Assembly: GCA_900543585.1 (NCBI GenBank)
Contig: UQRP01000007.1
Coordinates: forward strand, 1-64,000
Length of the DNA stretch: 64,000 nt
Reading direction: 5' to 3'
Source: an uncultured Prevotella sp.
GTDB taxonomy: Bacteria > Bacteroidota > Bacteroidia > Bacteroidales > Bacteroidaceae
Position 1 is the first letter of the stretch, and each line of letters opens with the position of its first letter. The notes beneath the pieces were generated by a model that worked only from the letters and a program-made list of their open reading frames with translations, searched no databases and was not told where the DNA came from. Below, in pieces: positions 41,553-50,660 of this stretch. Both the position numbers and the translations under genes were made by a program.

Positions 41553-42683
41553 ATGAAAAAGCCATTTGTTTACGGAGAGCTGGCAACAAAAGACAATTTT
41601 ATTGACCGGCAGGAAGACAGAAAGCGATTGAAAACATTCTTGCAGAATGGCATCAACGTCATGCTGATTTCCCCACGCCGATGGGGAAAATCATCGCTTG
41701 TAAAAGTTGCCATGGAGGAACTGCGCAACGAAGACGAGAATATCCGTATTTGCTTCATCGACGCATACAAAATTCATAGTGCCTCTGATTTTTACAATGC
41801 CTTTGCTTCCGCTGTCATCAGTGGCGTAGGGAACACTTTGGAGAGGGGTATAGAACTCATCAAGAAATATATCCCTTCACTAACGCCAAGCATTACATTA
41901 CAGAACGACCCTCTCAATGCCGTGTCCATCGACCTGAAGTTCAGACCCTTGGAAAGGAGCGCAGAGGACATTCTGAACCTCCCCGAAACTTTGGCCAAAG
42001 CCTACGGCTTCCATGTCATCGTCTGTATAGATGAGTTTCAGCAACTGGCACTGCTGCCAGAATGGAAACAGATGGAGGGGCTCATGCGGTCGGTCTGGCA
42101 GCAGCAGGAAGACGTGACCTATTGCCTCTATGGCAGCAAACGGCACATGATGGCGGACATCTTCAACAATGCCAACAATCCCTTCTACCACTTTGGTCAA
42201 GTGTTCTATCTCAAGAAGATAGCGAGGGAATATTGGGTGCCTTATATCATCAATACGTTTGCGGAAACAGGAAAGAGCATCTCTAGAGAGTTTGCCAACA
42301 GAATCTGCGACATCACCGAGTGTCACAGTTGGTATGTCCAACAGTTAAGTTTCTTTATCTGGAGTGGAACCCAGACAGCCGTGACGGAGGAGATATTCCA
42401 AGAGCAGACCATCCTGCTCGTTGACACCAATGCCCCTGTCTTTGAGGCAGACGTTGATGGTCTCACTGTCTCCCAGGTCAACATGCTGATTGCCATCGCC
42501 AACGGAGAAAGCCATTTCAATGCACAGGACGTCAACAGAAGATATTCTCTTGGCGCGCCACAGACCGTCAGCAGGAATAAGCAGACGCTGACTAAAAAGG
42601 ACATCATAGAGCGAAACGGAGACGCCTACACCTTCGTCGACCCCATCTTCAAGTTCTGGTTCGAGAAGAATCATCACGCTTAA
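41553..42683 (+). CDS. Archaeal-type P-loop ATPase (ATPase_2-like)
   Basis: A 376-residue STAND-type ATPase similar to the archaeal ATPase group. It has FIDRQEDRKRLKTFL near the N terminus, Walker A SPRRWGKSSL, Walker B HVIVCIDEFQQLA, a sensor-like CLYGSKRHMM, and a C-terminal winged-helix-like end (GAPQTVSRNKQTLTKKDIIE, DPIFKFWFEKN). The start at 41553 follows the -7 box at 41520; the upstream in-frame TTG (41490) lies in the palindrome. Function is unknown. It differs in family from the ATPases at 20686 and 35016. Confidence 0.82.
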   Translation: MKKPFVYGELATKDNFIDRQEDRKRLKTFLQNGINVMLISPRRWGKSSLVKVAMEELRNEDENIRICFIDAYKIHSASDFYNAFASAVISGVGNTLERGIELIKKYIPSLTPSITLQNDPLNAVSIDLKFRPLERSAEDILNLPETLAKAYGFHVIVCIDEFQQLALLPEWKQMEGLMRSVWQQQEDVTYCLYGSKRHMMADIFNNANNPFYHFGQVFYLKKIAREYWVPYIINTFAETGKSISREFANRICDITECHSWYVQQLSFFIWSGTQTAVTEEIFQEQTILLVDTNAPVFEADVDGLTVSQVNMLIAIANGESHFNAQDVNRRYSLGAPQTVSRNKQTLTKKDIIERNGDAYTFVDPIFKFWFEKNHHA

Positions 42684-42716
42684 CGTACAGCTTTCTGATG
42701 ATATGCTTAGCGGACT

Positions 42717-42890
42717 CTATCTTAGAGTTCGCAGGTGCGTGCCATCTTGCAGAAACAGCGTGACGGGGCTTATCCATACGCTCCGTTGGAAGTTCCCGAA
42801 ACCAGTTGCGTCGTAATCGGCTCCATAGAAGAGGTTGCTGTAGGTTGGGGTTAAAGCAGCTTCTTCAAGTCCTCCATATCTGCTGACGAT
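42717..42890 (-). pseudogene. Decayed 3' gene fragment
   Basis: On the minus strand a 58-codon frame reads RYGGLEEAALTPTYSNLFYG, then ADYDATGFGNFQRSVWISP and a short tail to a TAG. The composition looks like real protein and has no start codon. I do not recognise the parent family. It lies just after the convergent ATPase gene and before the BspA-like gene terminator. Confidence 0.4.
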
Positions 42891-43002
42891 TTAACTTAGG
42901 GTTCCACTGCTCATAAAATAATCAGCACATCCTCAATCATGCGAGCGACTTTATCACTATTTGCACAAAAGCACTTTAAAGGCCCTGATGATACATCGTG
43001 GT

Positions 43003-43052
43003 AACAAAAACGCACACGGGCTTGTCTTTTATAGGCAAATGACCCATGTGCG
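43003..43052 (-). terminator. Terminator of the BspA-like gene
   Basis: On the minus strand CGCACATGGG (43052-43043) pairs with CCCGTGTGCG (43020-43011), 9 of 10 pairs, followed directly by TTTTTGTT. It lies about 65 bases after the stop of the surface-protein gene. Confidence 0.75.
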
Positions 43053-43116
43053 CTATTATAAATGAGAAGTCTGTTTAGGGCTAGATCTCTGGTTCGTCGT
43101 TTACTCCTTCTTCACA

Positions 43117-46100
43117 TTAGATTCTTCTAATGATTACTTTCTTTCCATGATGGATGTATATGCCTTCAGTAGGGAATGACACTATCTTTCCATCAAGCGT
43201 GTAATAGTTATCGTCAACGTTAACGTTTTGGCGCTGAATGTCTTTTATACCAGTAATGGTATTTCCATCATATATGGGCTCATCACTAAGGAAGATTTGA
43301 AAGCCCTTGGCACTCGTAATATTACCTGAACCTTCATCAGAAGCGTTGGGATCATCATAGATGTAACATTTACCAGCAGGGAATGTCATGCCTTCTGCCA
43401 CGGGATGCAATGCAAGGTCAGCAGTCCAAATCAAGTATTTGTTGCTTACGCCTGACATTTTCAATGTGTCTATATATCCTCGTAGAAGGCTCTTGCTGAG
43501 GGCGCCTGTTGAATGGCTATGAGCCACAGTAGTTGTTTTGTCTGTGAATTTCACGCGCAAGTTAAGTTGTCTGCCATTAGTCTTTGTGGCATGTGTAGTG
43601 GGGTCGCCTTCCTCATCATAAGGCGTGTATTGGCTATCAGACCAAGTACTCGGAGCAAAGATGATACCAGCAGGGACATCCGAATAACTTGTAGAAGTGT
43701 TTTGAACATCAGCCGATTTCGGCTCTTCAGATGGCAGATAATCGCCAACGAATGGTCTCAACACGAGTTGGCGCTTCACCTTGTCCACCTTGACAGGCAC
43801 CCACATGCTGAAACTTTGGTCACCTGCCGTAAGTGCATCTAAGCCATCCTTTGAATTCATCTTTACTCCAAAGCCACGACAGAATGTATTAACTGCATAA
43901 GGTACGTCAGCCTTGATGAACACCATGTCATCCGTAGCAGCCTTCGCACCCGAGAAAGCGTCGCTGGAGATGCGCATAAGCGTGCTGGGGAAATAGATGT
44001 TGGCAAGAGAAGTGCAGTTTGCAAATGCCTGAGATTCAATCTTTGCCAGCGAAGATTTGCTTAGGTCGTTATTGCCATCGGATTTCTGGTTGAGGCTTGC
44101 CAGAGCTTTGCAGCCAGAGAAAGCAGAGGCGCCGATGGTCGTGATTTTGCTGGCATCGCCAAATGTTACAGTAGTGAGTTGAGCACAATCAGCAAAAGCA
44201 CTCTCGCCAATGCTTGCAATTTCCGGTGCACCACTCATATCTACCGACAAAAGTGTTCGGATATGATAGAAAGACTTCGTGCCGATGCTTTTCACATCTG
44301 AACCAGAAAGGACAATCTTGTCAATGTAAGACTGTCTCAGGTTGCCAGATGCATTCTCGCTGAACAATTCATCTGGAATGGAGGTTACGCCATTCGCTAC
44401 TTGAATAGTCAATGTGTTAGGATTATCAGTCGTACCATCTTTCTCAAAAGTAAAAAAGGTTCCACCCGTTCTATTTTCTGCACTCGCTTTAACTTTATCT
44501 GATGCAAGTGTCACTGTGAATGGAGTTGTCAGTGCACTGAATGATGCGTCATTCCTATTGCCCCAAGAGCAGCAATAAATAGTCTTTACTGCATTCGTAA
44601 TGGTAAAAGCAGTCAATTTGGGGTCATTGGCGATAAAGCCGCCTCCCAAAGTGAGCTGAGGGTCACCACTCGTCAATGTGGGCAGTTCAACAGATGCAAG
44701 AGCCGCGCAATCAGAGAAGGCAAAATCGCCTATAGATGTTGTCGTGGAAGGTACTGTAATTTTTGTTATATTTTCACAGTCATATAGAGCACGACTTCCT
44801 ATATCTATGCAGCCTGTCGGTATAGTTATCTCACCAGACATTGTATTATGTGCATAAGCATATTCTCCAATCGTCCCTTCCCCTGACATTTTTGATGGTA
44901 TGGCGGCTCTAAATTTCACACCGTAAAAGGCTCCTTTGCCAATATGCGTTGGGTCTGTTGGCCAGGTAACTGTGCAAGTAGAAGGTATATCCGAGGCATT
45001 TAAGAACACATAGTCAGGCACGGAAGTGATTCCGTCTGTAAATTTAATGGTGTTGATATTTGTACCATTGTAAGGACCATGTCCATAAGGATAATTGTCG
45101 TCACGTGGTTTACATGCACTGTAATCCACATTAGGATAGATATCAATCTCTGTTGCCCCAGTATTCGAGAAAGCCTTACTGTCTACCTTGACATCGCTTG
45201 TTGCGCTTTTAGGCTTTTGTACAGCAATGATGCCATCACCATTATTGCCTTTGAATGCAGTATTATCTTCAAAGGCAGAGGCACCATAGGATGTGAATTG
45301 GCTGCTTAAGTCAAGTTTCGTAGGGAAATTGGCACTATAGAAGGCACCATCTCCAATTGCCGTGATAGATTCCGGAATCGTTAGATCCACACCAGCAGTG
45401 CTAAACGATGCATGGCCAAAGAAATGTGCCGGAATAGTATGGTCACCGTCATCATCATCTTTAAGAGTAACTTTTGTTACACCTTGCATATTTCCAAAGC
45501 AGCCATAATTATTCCATGGGTAGGAAATCTTAGATCCAGTGTATATGACAAGTTCTGTAACCTTTTTGCAACCATCGAAAACTCGGTTATTATACGTGCC
45601 TTTTGGAATAGTTAGCTCTCCTTCCAGTGACGTACAACCCGAGAAAGCCGCTTCCCCAATTGTGGTGTTTTCGGCAAAGGTGACATCCTTGTCGGCAAGC
45701 GTTGTGTTGCCATCGAAAGCATGTGAACCAATGGATGTGAACTGTTTTAAGTTAAGGGTCTTAGGGAATTTGGCATTATTGAAGGCATATTTTCCAATTG
45801 CCGTGATGGTGTTGTCTATCTCTAAGGTTACACCATCCTTGCTAAATGCTGCACCCTTAAAAGTGTTGTCCGGAATTTTGTTGCTGCCGTCATTTACGAT
45901 TTTAACTTCTGTGACGCCACTCATATTCGAGAATGCATAGCCATAGAAAGATGTAGCATTATCTGTGGTTCCTGTATTGATGACAAGAGATGTATATCCT
46001 GTACCATTGAATGCTTCATTGCCTACGTATGCACCGCTTGGAATAGTCAACGTGCCAGTTAGTGCAGAACAATTTTGAAAAGCATAATCCCCAATTTTTT

Positions 46101-46500
46101 TTATGCCCGGAAAACTGACAGTTGTCAAAGCAGAACAACCATCAAAACAAGAAGAAGGCAACGATGTGACGGTAGAAGGCATTTTAACTGTCTGAAGAGT
46201 TTTGTTGCCGCTCATTGCCACCATACTTGTTATGGTATAGGTGGTGCCATCCACTGTAAAGGTGCCGTTCTGATAATCGGTTGCTAAATCAATGCTCGTA
46301 CCAGTATAGCTGGCGAGGTCTGTACCGCCTATTTTCGACAAGCTTACAGTCTTGTCTTTAGTGGAAGTGACCGTAAAGGTATAGGTCCTACCATTAACAG
46401 TGTTTGTAACGTAAGTGTCTGCGGCTAGACTAATGCCTCCCCCAGTCACAAACAACAAAAGCCCCAGAATGACTCTGGGTAAGAATGTAAAACTTTTCAT
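43117..46500 (-). CDS. BspA-like leucine-rich repeat surface protein
   Basis: A 1127-residue exported protein built of many LRR_5/BspA repeats, for example SLPSSCFDGCSALTTVSFPG, KIGDYAFQNCSALTG and GESAFADCAQLTTVTFGDAS. Such proteins in oral and gut Bacteroidales mediate adhesion. A signal peptide (LGLLLFVTGGGISLAA) is present. The last residues (DDNYYTLDGKIVSFPTEGIY then HHGKKVIIRRI) match the short conserved C-terminal tail of many Prevotella surface proteins, probably a sorting or anchoring signal. GC content is lower than in neighbouring core genes. Expression probably starts from TAACTTTG at 46610-46617 (minus strand), with a leader of about 100 bases. Confidence 0.88.
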   Translation of the reverse strand: MKSFTFLPRVILGLLLFVTGGGISLAADTYVTNTVNGRTYTFTVTSTKDKTVSLSKIGGTDLASYTGTSIDLATDYQNGTFTVDGTTYTITSMVAMSGNKTLQTVKMPSTVTSLPSSCFDGCSALTTVSFPGIKKIGDYAFQNCSALTGTLTIPSGAYVGNEAFNGTGYTSLVINTGTTDNATSFYGYAFSNMSGVTEVKIVNDGSNKIPDNTFKGAAFSKDGVTLEIDNTITAIGKYAFNNAKFPKTLNLKQFTSIGSHAFDGNTTLADKDVTFAENTTIGEAAFSGCTSLEGELTIPKGTYNNRVFDGCKKVTELVIYTGSKISYPWNNYGCFGNMQGVTKVTLKDDDDGDHTIPAHFFGHASFSTAGVDLTIPESITAIGDGAFYSANFPTKLDLSSQFTSYGASAFEDNTAFKGNNGDGIIAVQKPKSATSDVKVDSKAFSNTGATEIDIYPNVDYSACKPRDDNYPYGHGPYNGTNINTIKFTDGITSVPDYVFLNASDIPSTCTVTWPTDPTHIGKGAFYGVKFRAAIPSKMSGEGTIGEYAYAHNTMSGEITIPTGCIDIGSRALYDCENITKITVPSTTTSIGDFAFSDCAALASVELPTLTSGDPQLTLGGGFIANDPKLTAFTITNAVKTIYCCSWGNRNDASFSALTTPFTVTLASDKVKASAENRTGGTFFTFEKDGTTDNPNTLTIQVANGVTSIPDELFSENASGNLRQSYIDKIVLSGSDVKSIGTKSFYHIRTLLSVDMSGAPEIASIGESAFADCAQLTTVTFGDASKITTIGASAFSGCKALASLNQKSDGNNDLSKSSLAKIESQAFANCTSLANIYFPSTLMRISSDAFSGAKAATDDMVFIKADVPYAVNTFCRGFGVKMNSKDGLDALTAGDQSFSMWVPVKVDKVKRQLVLRPFVGDYLPSEEPKSADVQNTSTSYSDVPAGIIFAPSTWSDSQYTPYDEEGDPTTHATKTNGRQLNLRVKFTDKTTTVAHSHSTGALSKSLLRGYIDTLKMSGVSNKYLIWTADLALHPVAEGMTFPAGKCYIYDDPNASDEGSGNITSAKGFQIFLSDEPIYDGNTITGIKDIQRQNVNVDDNYYTLDGKIVSFPTEGIYIHHGKKVIIRRI

Positions 46501-46609
46501 TGCTTCACTCTTTGAGTTTAGTTTAAAAGTTATTATTATATTGTTTTTTAAGATTTTGGTTCACACGCATCATGAGTAATAAATCTTGTTCCCTTAAATA
46601 TAACATCAT

Positions 46610-46617
46610 GCAAAGTT
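46610..46617 (-). promoter_or_regulatory. Possible -7 box of the BspA-like gene
   Basis: TAACTTTG on the minus strand, about 110 bases before the ATG at 46500. No good TTTG stands at the right distance, so it is weaker than the other promoters listed. Confidence 0.45.
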
Positions 46618-46689
46618 ATAAAAAAACGAATGGCAACCTAATAAATATCTGCAAAATTCGATATTATCGTGCAAAAGATTGCACTGTGT

Positions 46690-46890
46690 ATGAAAAGGAA
46701 CACAAAAAGCGAATAAATAAGGATCATATCAGCCGTCACTCCTTCGCAAAGATGGCAAAGGACAAGGGGCTTGATAACCTTGAGGTCAAGGCTCTGCTTG
46801 CCCATTCCAATCTTGCCACCATGCGGCGGTATATGGGAGAGTTTGACACTGCCCACAATGACGCTGCCCTGGAGAAGGTGTTCTTGCAGA
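46690..46890 (+). pseudogene. Tyrosine recombinase (integrase) C-terminal remnant
   Basis: The open frame 46572-47027 contains only the end of a tyrosine integrase: HISRHSFAKMAKDKG (HxxR motif), EVKALLAHSNLATMRRYMG (second His and the Tyr nucleophile) and EFDTAHNDAALEKVF. The first catalytic Arg and the whole N-terminal part are missing, and the flanking sequence in the frame is not integrase-like. It marks a former mobile element at the edge of the decayed island 46.6-50.3 kb. Confidence 0.75.
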
Positions 46891-47074
46891 CAGATGAACG
46901 GTCGGAAGTGGACTGCCTACCATATATAATGGTTGGGAAGAGGCATAAGGTGAACGCCCAGCACTCTCATAATCTCACGATCCCGACAGAGTCACCCTGC
47001 CCCTGCCATGCTGAGGCATGTCCTTAATAGGTATTCGATGATAATTTCTCTATTTGAGCAGCTGGTAATAGTAG

Positions 47075-47535
47075 TCAAGAATCCTCACTGATGCCTGTGA
47101 ATTTATAACGGCTGTTAGGGAAAAGAATATTATGGATAAGATGCTCATAAATGACATCGCATGCATGGAGTCCTTTTATAACGGATTTGGCAAAAGGATT
47201 ACGAATCTTTGTTATCACATCCTCCCTGTCATTAATGAACACAATACTCTCACCGGATGGCAATCGCTTACGTTCACCAAACTTATGCCATTCGGATTTA
47301 TCTATAAAGAGACCATTGGCTTTCGCAATGGCAACTATATGTGCACTCTCTGACTCCTGCGCTGCAGTTCCCGTGCTTTGCTCGTAATTTCCATATTGTT
47401 CAATGGATAGCCCAGTCTCGAACACTCTAATATCGCTTCGGTCGCTATCTGCCTGAAGCTTGGATCCAAACTCAGCACGTATTGTTGTGCTGTCAGACCG
47501 TTTCTTAAATATAGCGTTGATAATCTTTCGTCCAT
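47075..47535 (-). pseudogene. Frameshifted polyvalent-protein kinase-like gene
   Basis: Two minus-strand frames join into one protein. The N part (MDERLSTLYLRNGLTAQQYV, start 47535) runs to ARELQRRSQ near 47345, then continues in another frame as SAHIVAIAKANGLFIDKSEW, PSGESIVFINDREDVITKI and YEHLIHNILFPNSRYKFTGI to a stop at 47075. The latter stretch resembles the N lobe of kinase-like domains found in polyvalent proteins of mobile elements. The C lobe is missing. A single-base shift and the truncation make it non-functional. Family call is from memory of motif layout. Confidence 0.5.
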
Positions 47536-47628
47536 AGTCGTACCACATCATTTTATCTACAAGAATGCTGCAAACGAGTACAATCGAGGACTTGCCCTAG
47601 AACTATCGGGTGCAGCTGAATTATGCGA

Positions 47629-47660
47629 CAAAGATAACCATATTTTTCCAAAGGTGCAAA
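47629..47660 (-). promoter_or_regulatory. Promoter of the kinase-like remnant
   Basis: Minus strand: TTTG (47660-47657), a 20-base spacer, TATCTTTG (47636-47629). It supports the start at 47535 and shows that the broken gene was once expressed. Confidence 0.7.
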
Positions 47661-47837
47661 TGAATGTCTTGAAATTGAATGGAGTTTCAGAAACTGCGCT
47701 TGCTTCTTAAAGGAAAAACAGGAGTTTTCATTGGTTATCTGAAAACCGAGAGCATGCTATTGATCAAACGTTTCCATCGGCATTCTGCAGCAGGTTCAGA
47801 TAATGTTTTCGTTCAAATAGCATCGCTTTGGAATATA

Positions 47838-48089
47838 TTTATGTGTCTTGACACGGATTTGTACTGCAAAGATAGTGCAAAAGAGCGACATATCAAGGAA
47901 AATATCACGCTTTACAACAAAGGAAAGCACGATGCATTCAAGATTTTTAACGATGGGAGGCGATGTCAGCTAAAGCCCAATCAAATTTATATTCTTTCGG
48001 CCAAGTATCATTTGCTTAAACCTGAGAAGATAATTACTCCTTATAACCTTACGCTGAATAATCTTTCGGCTACAAATAGATTGTATTGA
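47838..48089 (+). pseudogene. DUF6884-like gene remnant
   Basis: The frame ending at 48089 contains PNQIYILSAKYHLLKPEKII and TPYNLTLNNLSA, matching the core of DUF6884-type proteins, whose function is unknown. The N-terminal part (from about MCLDTDLYCKDSAKERH) lacks the usual opening, and the end is cut where the next fragment begins. Confidence 0.4.
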
Positions 48090-48441
48090 ATTCTGGTGCC
48101 TCTATTTTGGCATTAGCAAGGACTTTCGGCAGCGTATCAGATGGCATGTGGCTCAGCATCACAGTGCGTCGGCTGTCAAGAGCGGCTTTCTCTCAACGCT
48201 ACGTAAGACCATCAGCGCTCTATTGCATCAAGATGAGTCTGCTTCTGAGCAGGCTGTTAACGAATTGCTCGACCAATGCTATTGGGACTGGTGCGCCACA
48301 CCAACTCACGGCAATGCCATACGGATAGAGACGGCGACACTATCCTCAGGTTATTTCCCACTCAATATTCAGAAGAATAAAGGCGTGGATACTTCCATTG
48401 TCAGGCAACTGAAACAGCTGCGTAAGGCATATAAAAAGTAA
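48058..48441 (+). pseudogene. GIY-YIG nuclease-like remnant without 5' end
   Basis: A frame open from 48058 to a stop at 48441 reads CLYFGISKDFRQRIRWHVAQ near the start, then HHSASAVKSGFLSTLRKTIS and NKGVDTSIVRQLKQLRKAYK at the end. The first segment looks like the second half of a GIY-YIG-type active site. No ATG precedes it, and it overlaps the previous remnant in another frame. Its 3' end overlaps the cut end of the radical SAM gene on the other strand. Confidence 0.45.
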
Positions 48442-48805
48442 AGACTATATATCTTTTTACTTCCTGCAAATTGTCGGGATGATGTATCGTGATGTGAATT
48501 TTATCGTGTTTATGTGAGCATAGCTTTTCCAAAATATCTTGCTTTTCTAGAGACAGACCATTAGATGTTACTGAGAGATAGTATTGGGTATAAAGAGTAT
48601 CGATTACTTCTAACATTCCTTCATACGGCTCACCACCCCGAAGCGACACTGCTTTCACCCCATGGTTAATGCAATCTGAGGCGAAATTAATCACCTCCGA
48701 AGGCTTCCATATCGTATTACCATCCCATCTGCTATGATTATAGCAGAACGAGCATTCCTTAGAACAATAATTAGACAGGTCTATGGATAGTAGCTCAATC
48801 ATCAT
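48401..48805 (-). pseudogene. Truncated radical SAM protein
   Basis: A 134-residue frame contains only the N-terminal part of a radical SAM enzyme. It has the [4Fe-4S] ligands C14, C18 and C21 (CSKECSFC, the Cx3Cx2C motif), the SAM-binding SLRGGEP motif and LSVTSNG. The sequence after LQEVKRY is foreign and ends at the GIY-YIG-like remnant, so the last two thirds of a normal enzyme are lost. Its start overlaps the end of the upstream paralogue gene by about 11 bases, which indicates translational coupling before decay. Confidence 0.75.
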
Positions 48806-49486
48806 GAGCCTCCCCCGTATTATTTGATCCGCTTGTTTCTTCTCTACATGGAATCCATTCCTCTATACGGAAGTACTTGGCATCCTTAAATTTTATTGGT
48901 AGGCTCGGGATTCTTTGACGCAATTTCTCTGGGAATTGATCCAATTTAACAGGATGCTTGGGTATGTTCACTCTCTGCAATGGATCATGAGGCCAATAAG
49001 GTTGCGCATAAACATAGTACGGATTTGATAGGAAATTCTTAGTAAAGACAGGCTTGCCATCACTTGAATATGTCTCATCTGTATCGAAGAAAGGAACAGT
49101 ATATACTTTTCAACCGCATAAAGGCCCCATTCTGGTTCAACCAAACGACAGAAATATCGTGCATTCTTCATCGCCGTTTCGAAAGCTTCTCTGTTCTTCT
49201 TCTCTACTTTCACAAAAGTGTCTGGATCATAAAGAGTTCCATCCTCGCCTAATGGCAGAGTCGGACCAGACAATTCTTCCACTTGCTCCTCGGTCAGCTT
49301 TACGAACTTGCAGTCTTTACCATCATAATAACCGAAAGCCAACTCGCCAATACGAACATCTGGCAAGTTCTCAGGTACAGGACCATTATCGTTATACATG
49401 ATAAGGGCTACATTACCATCTTCATCAGCGGCATACCATGCCGTTTCCATAGAGTGGGTTGCAGGATATTCTTTATCGAATTTCAT
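48795..49486 (-). pseudogene. Frameshifted copy of the ~225-residue AWYAxDxDGNV protein
   Basis: The N part (start 49486: TAWYAADEDGNVALIMYNDN, LAFGYYDGKD) runs to GLYAVEKY. An extra AT in TATATA at 49100-49105 then shifts the frame. Removing two bases restores TVPFFDTDETYSSDGKPVFT, NPYYVYAQPYWPHDPLQRVN, NIPKHPVKLDQFPEKLRQRI and an end at 48795, giving about 230 residues. This aligns along its length with the intact protein at 49627-50304. Sequencing error is possible. It precedes the radical SAM gene with a small overlap. Confidence 0.75.
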
Positions 49487-49626
49487 ATTTATTTTAAGCT
49501 GGCAATAGTTGAGATTATGATTAGATAATAATTTTACTAAGAATTCTATTTAGTGATGGTCTGTATTAGGCTTGCAATAGGAAGGAATCCATTGTGAAAT
49601 CTGAAAACTTTTACACTCTCGGAATT

Positions 49627-50304
49627 TTACGGGAGGTGATATATTCGTTCTCTAAATTCCTCTGGAAACTGATTTAGTTTGATTGGATTAGCAGGAATAT
49701 TAATTCTTTCAGCAGGCAACTCAGGCCAATACGGCTGAACATAGATGAAGTAAGGAGCAGATGTAAAGTCATGCTCGAATTCTACTTTGTCATTCATCCA
49801 TACATCATTGATAAAGAAATCCTTACGCTTGTAGACTTCTAAAATCATTTCTTTATCAAGCATTCTGTAAAGAGTAGATGTTTCCAACAATTTTCCAGTG
49901 GAATCCCCATAGTCAGAAAGACAATCGAGTGCATCAAAAGCATACAGACCAAGTTTAGTGGAAATCGTATGGCATTCAACGTCTGGGTTTCTTGTTAATT
50001 CCAAAAAGTCCTTCCCTTGGTTAAAGTCTATCTTAACAGCTACGTTTATCCATAGTTTTTCATCCTTAGGTTGATGAGGAGCTTCCATCAGACTGTATAT
50101 TTGGTCGTCAGTTAGATTTATTCTTTGATATTTTCCCTTTTCTTCATATCCAAATACCAAATCTTCAATACATGCCTCTTCTGTTCCCCAAGGTATTGGT
50201 CCATTCTCCCCGAATTCCATAATACCTACATTGTCATCCTTGTCAACAATATACCAGGCTGTTGGCAATGGGCGAGATGAATAGTGTTCTTTATTGTTAG
50301 TCAT
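49627..50304 (-). CDS. Conserved hypothetical protein, AWY-D-D-NV family (intact paralogue)
   Basis: A 225-residue acidic, soluble protein without signal peptide. The N-terminal signature is TAWYIVDKDDNVGIMEFGEN followed by GPIPWG, shared with the downstream paralogue, as are LVFGY, SAPYFIYVQPYWPELPAERI and NIPANPIKLNQFPEEFRERI. Similar proteins occur widely in bacteria without a clear function; some lie in toxin-immunity-like loci, which I recall only generally. It has a strong promoter and a structured leader and heads an operon with the paralogue and a radical SAM gene. Confidence 0.75.
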   Translation of the reverse strand: MTNNKEHYSSRPLPTAWYIVDKDDNVGIMEFGENGPIPWGTEEACIEDLVFGYEEKGKYQRINLTDDQIYSLMEAPHQPKDEKLWINVAVKIDFNQGKDFLELTRNPDVECHTISTKLGLYAFDALDCLSDYGDSTGKLLETSTLYRMLDKEMILEVYKRKDFFINDVWMNDKVEFEHDFTSAPYFIYVQPYWPELPAERINIPANPIKLNQFPEEFRERIYHLP

Positions 50305-50419
50305 TTTTTGTTAGGAAGAAACATGTAAAATGAATAAGCAACCTTTTCAGGCCACTTATCGGAGCACCCACGATAAAGCTATGCTCCCAAGGAATACCAC
50401 CCGCTGGTCATTTCTGACC
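50305..50419 (-). promoter_or_regulatory. Structured leader of the 49627 gene
   Basis: The minus-strand leader (about 112 bases) begins with GGTCA-GAAA-TGACC (50419-50406), a perfect stem with a GNRA loop at the transcript start. Further on, GGAGCA pairs with TGCTCC across 15 bases. No known riboswitch was recognised. Confidence 0.45.
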
Positions 50420-50422
50420 CTG

Positions 50423-50453
50423 CAAATATAGAAATTTATTTTTATCCGACAAA
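50423..50453 (-). promoter_or_regulatory. Promoter of the 49627 gene
   Basis: Minus strand: TTTG (50453-50450), a 19-base spacer, TATATTTG (50430-50423). An exact match to the Bacteroides-type promoter. Confidence 0.88.
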
Positions 50454-50660
50454 ACAAAATCTCATTTTTTAGAACAGATGAATGTAGTAAAATGCATAAT
50501 CACAACATTATAGTCGCTAAAAACATAAAATAATATAGAAATCATAAGAAGTCGTTTTCTGATAATGTAGTCGTACATCAAGCTGTATATACAGTGTGGC
50601 TTTGAAGAGGAAAGTGGAAGAAATCAAAAATGTTTCTCAAATGTTTCCCAAGAGTAAATG

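Noticed and set aside
47555..47704. Plus-strand frame with plausible residues between the kinase-like and DUF6884-like remnants
   Set aside because: It has no start and overlaps the well-formed promoter of the minus-strand gene; no similarity recognised.
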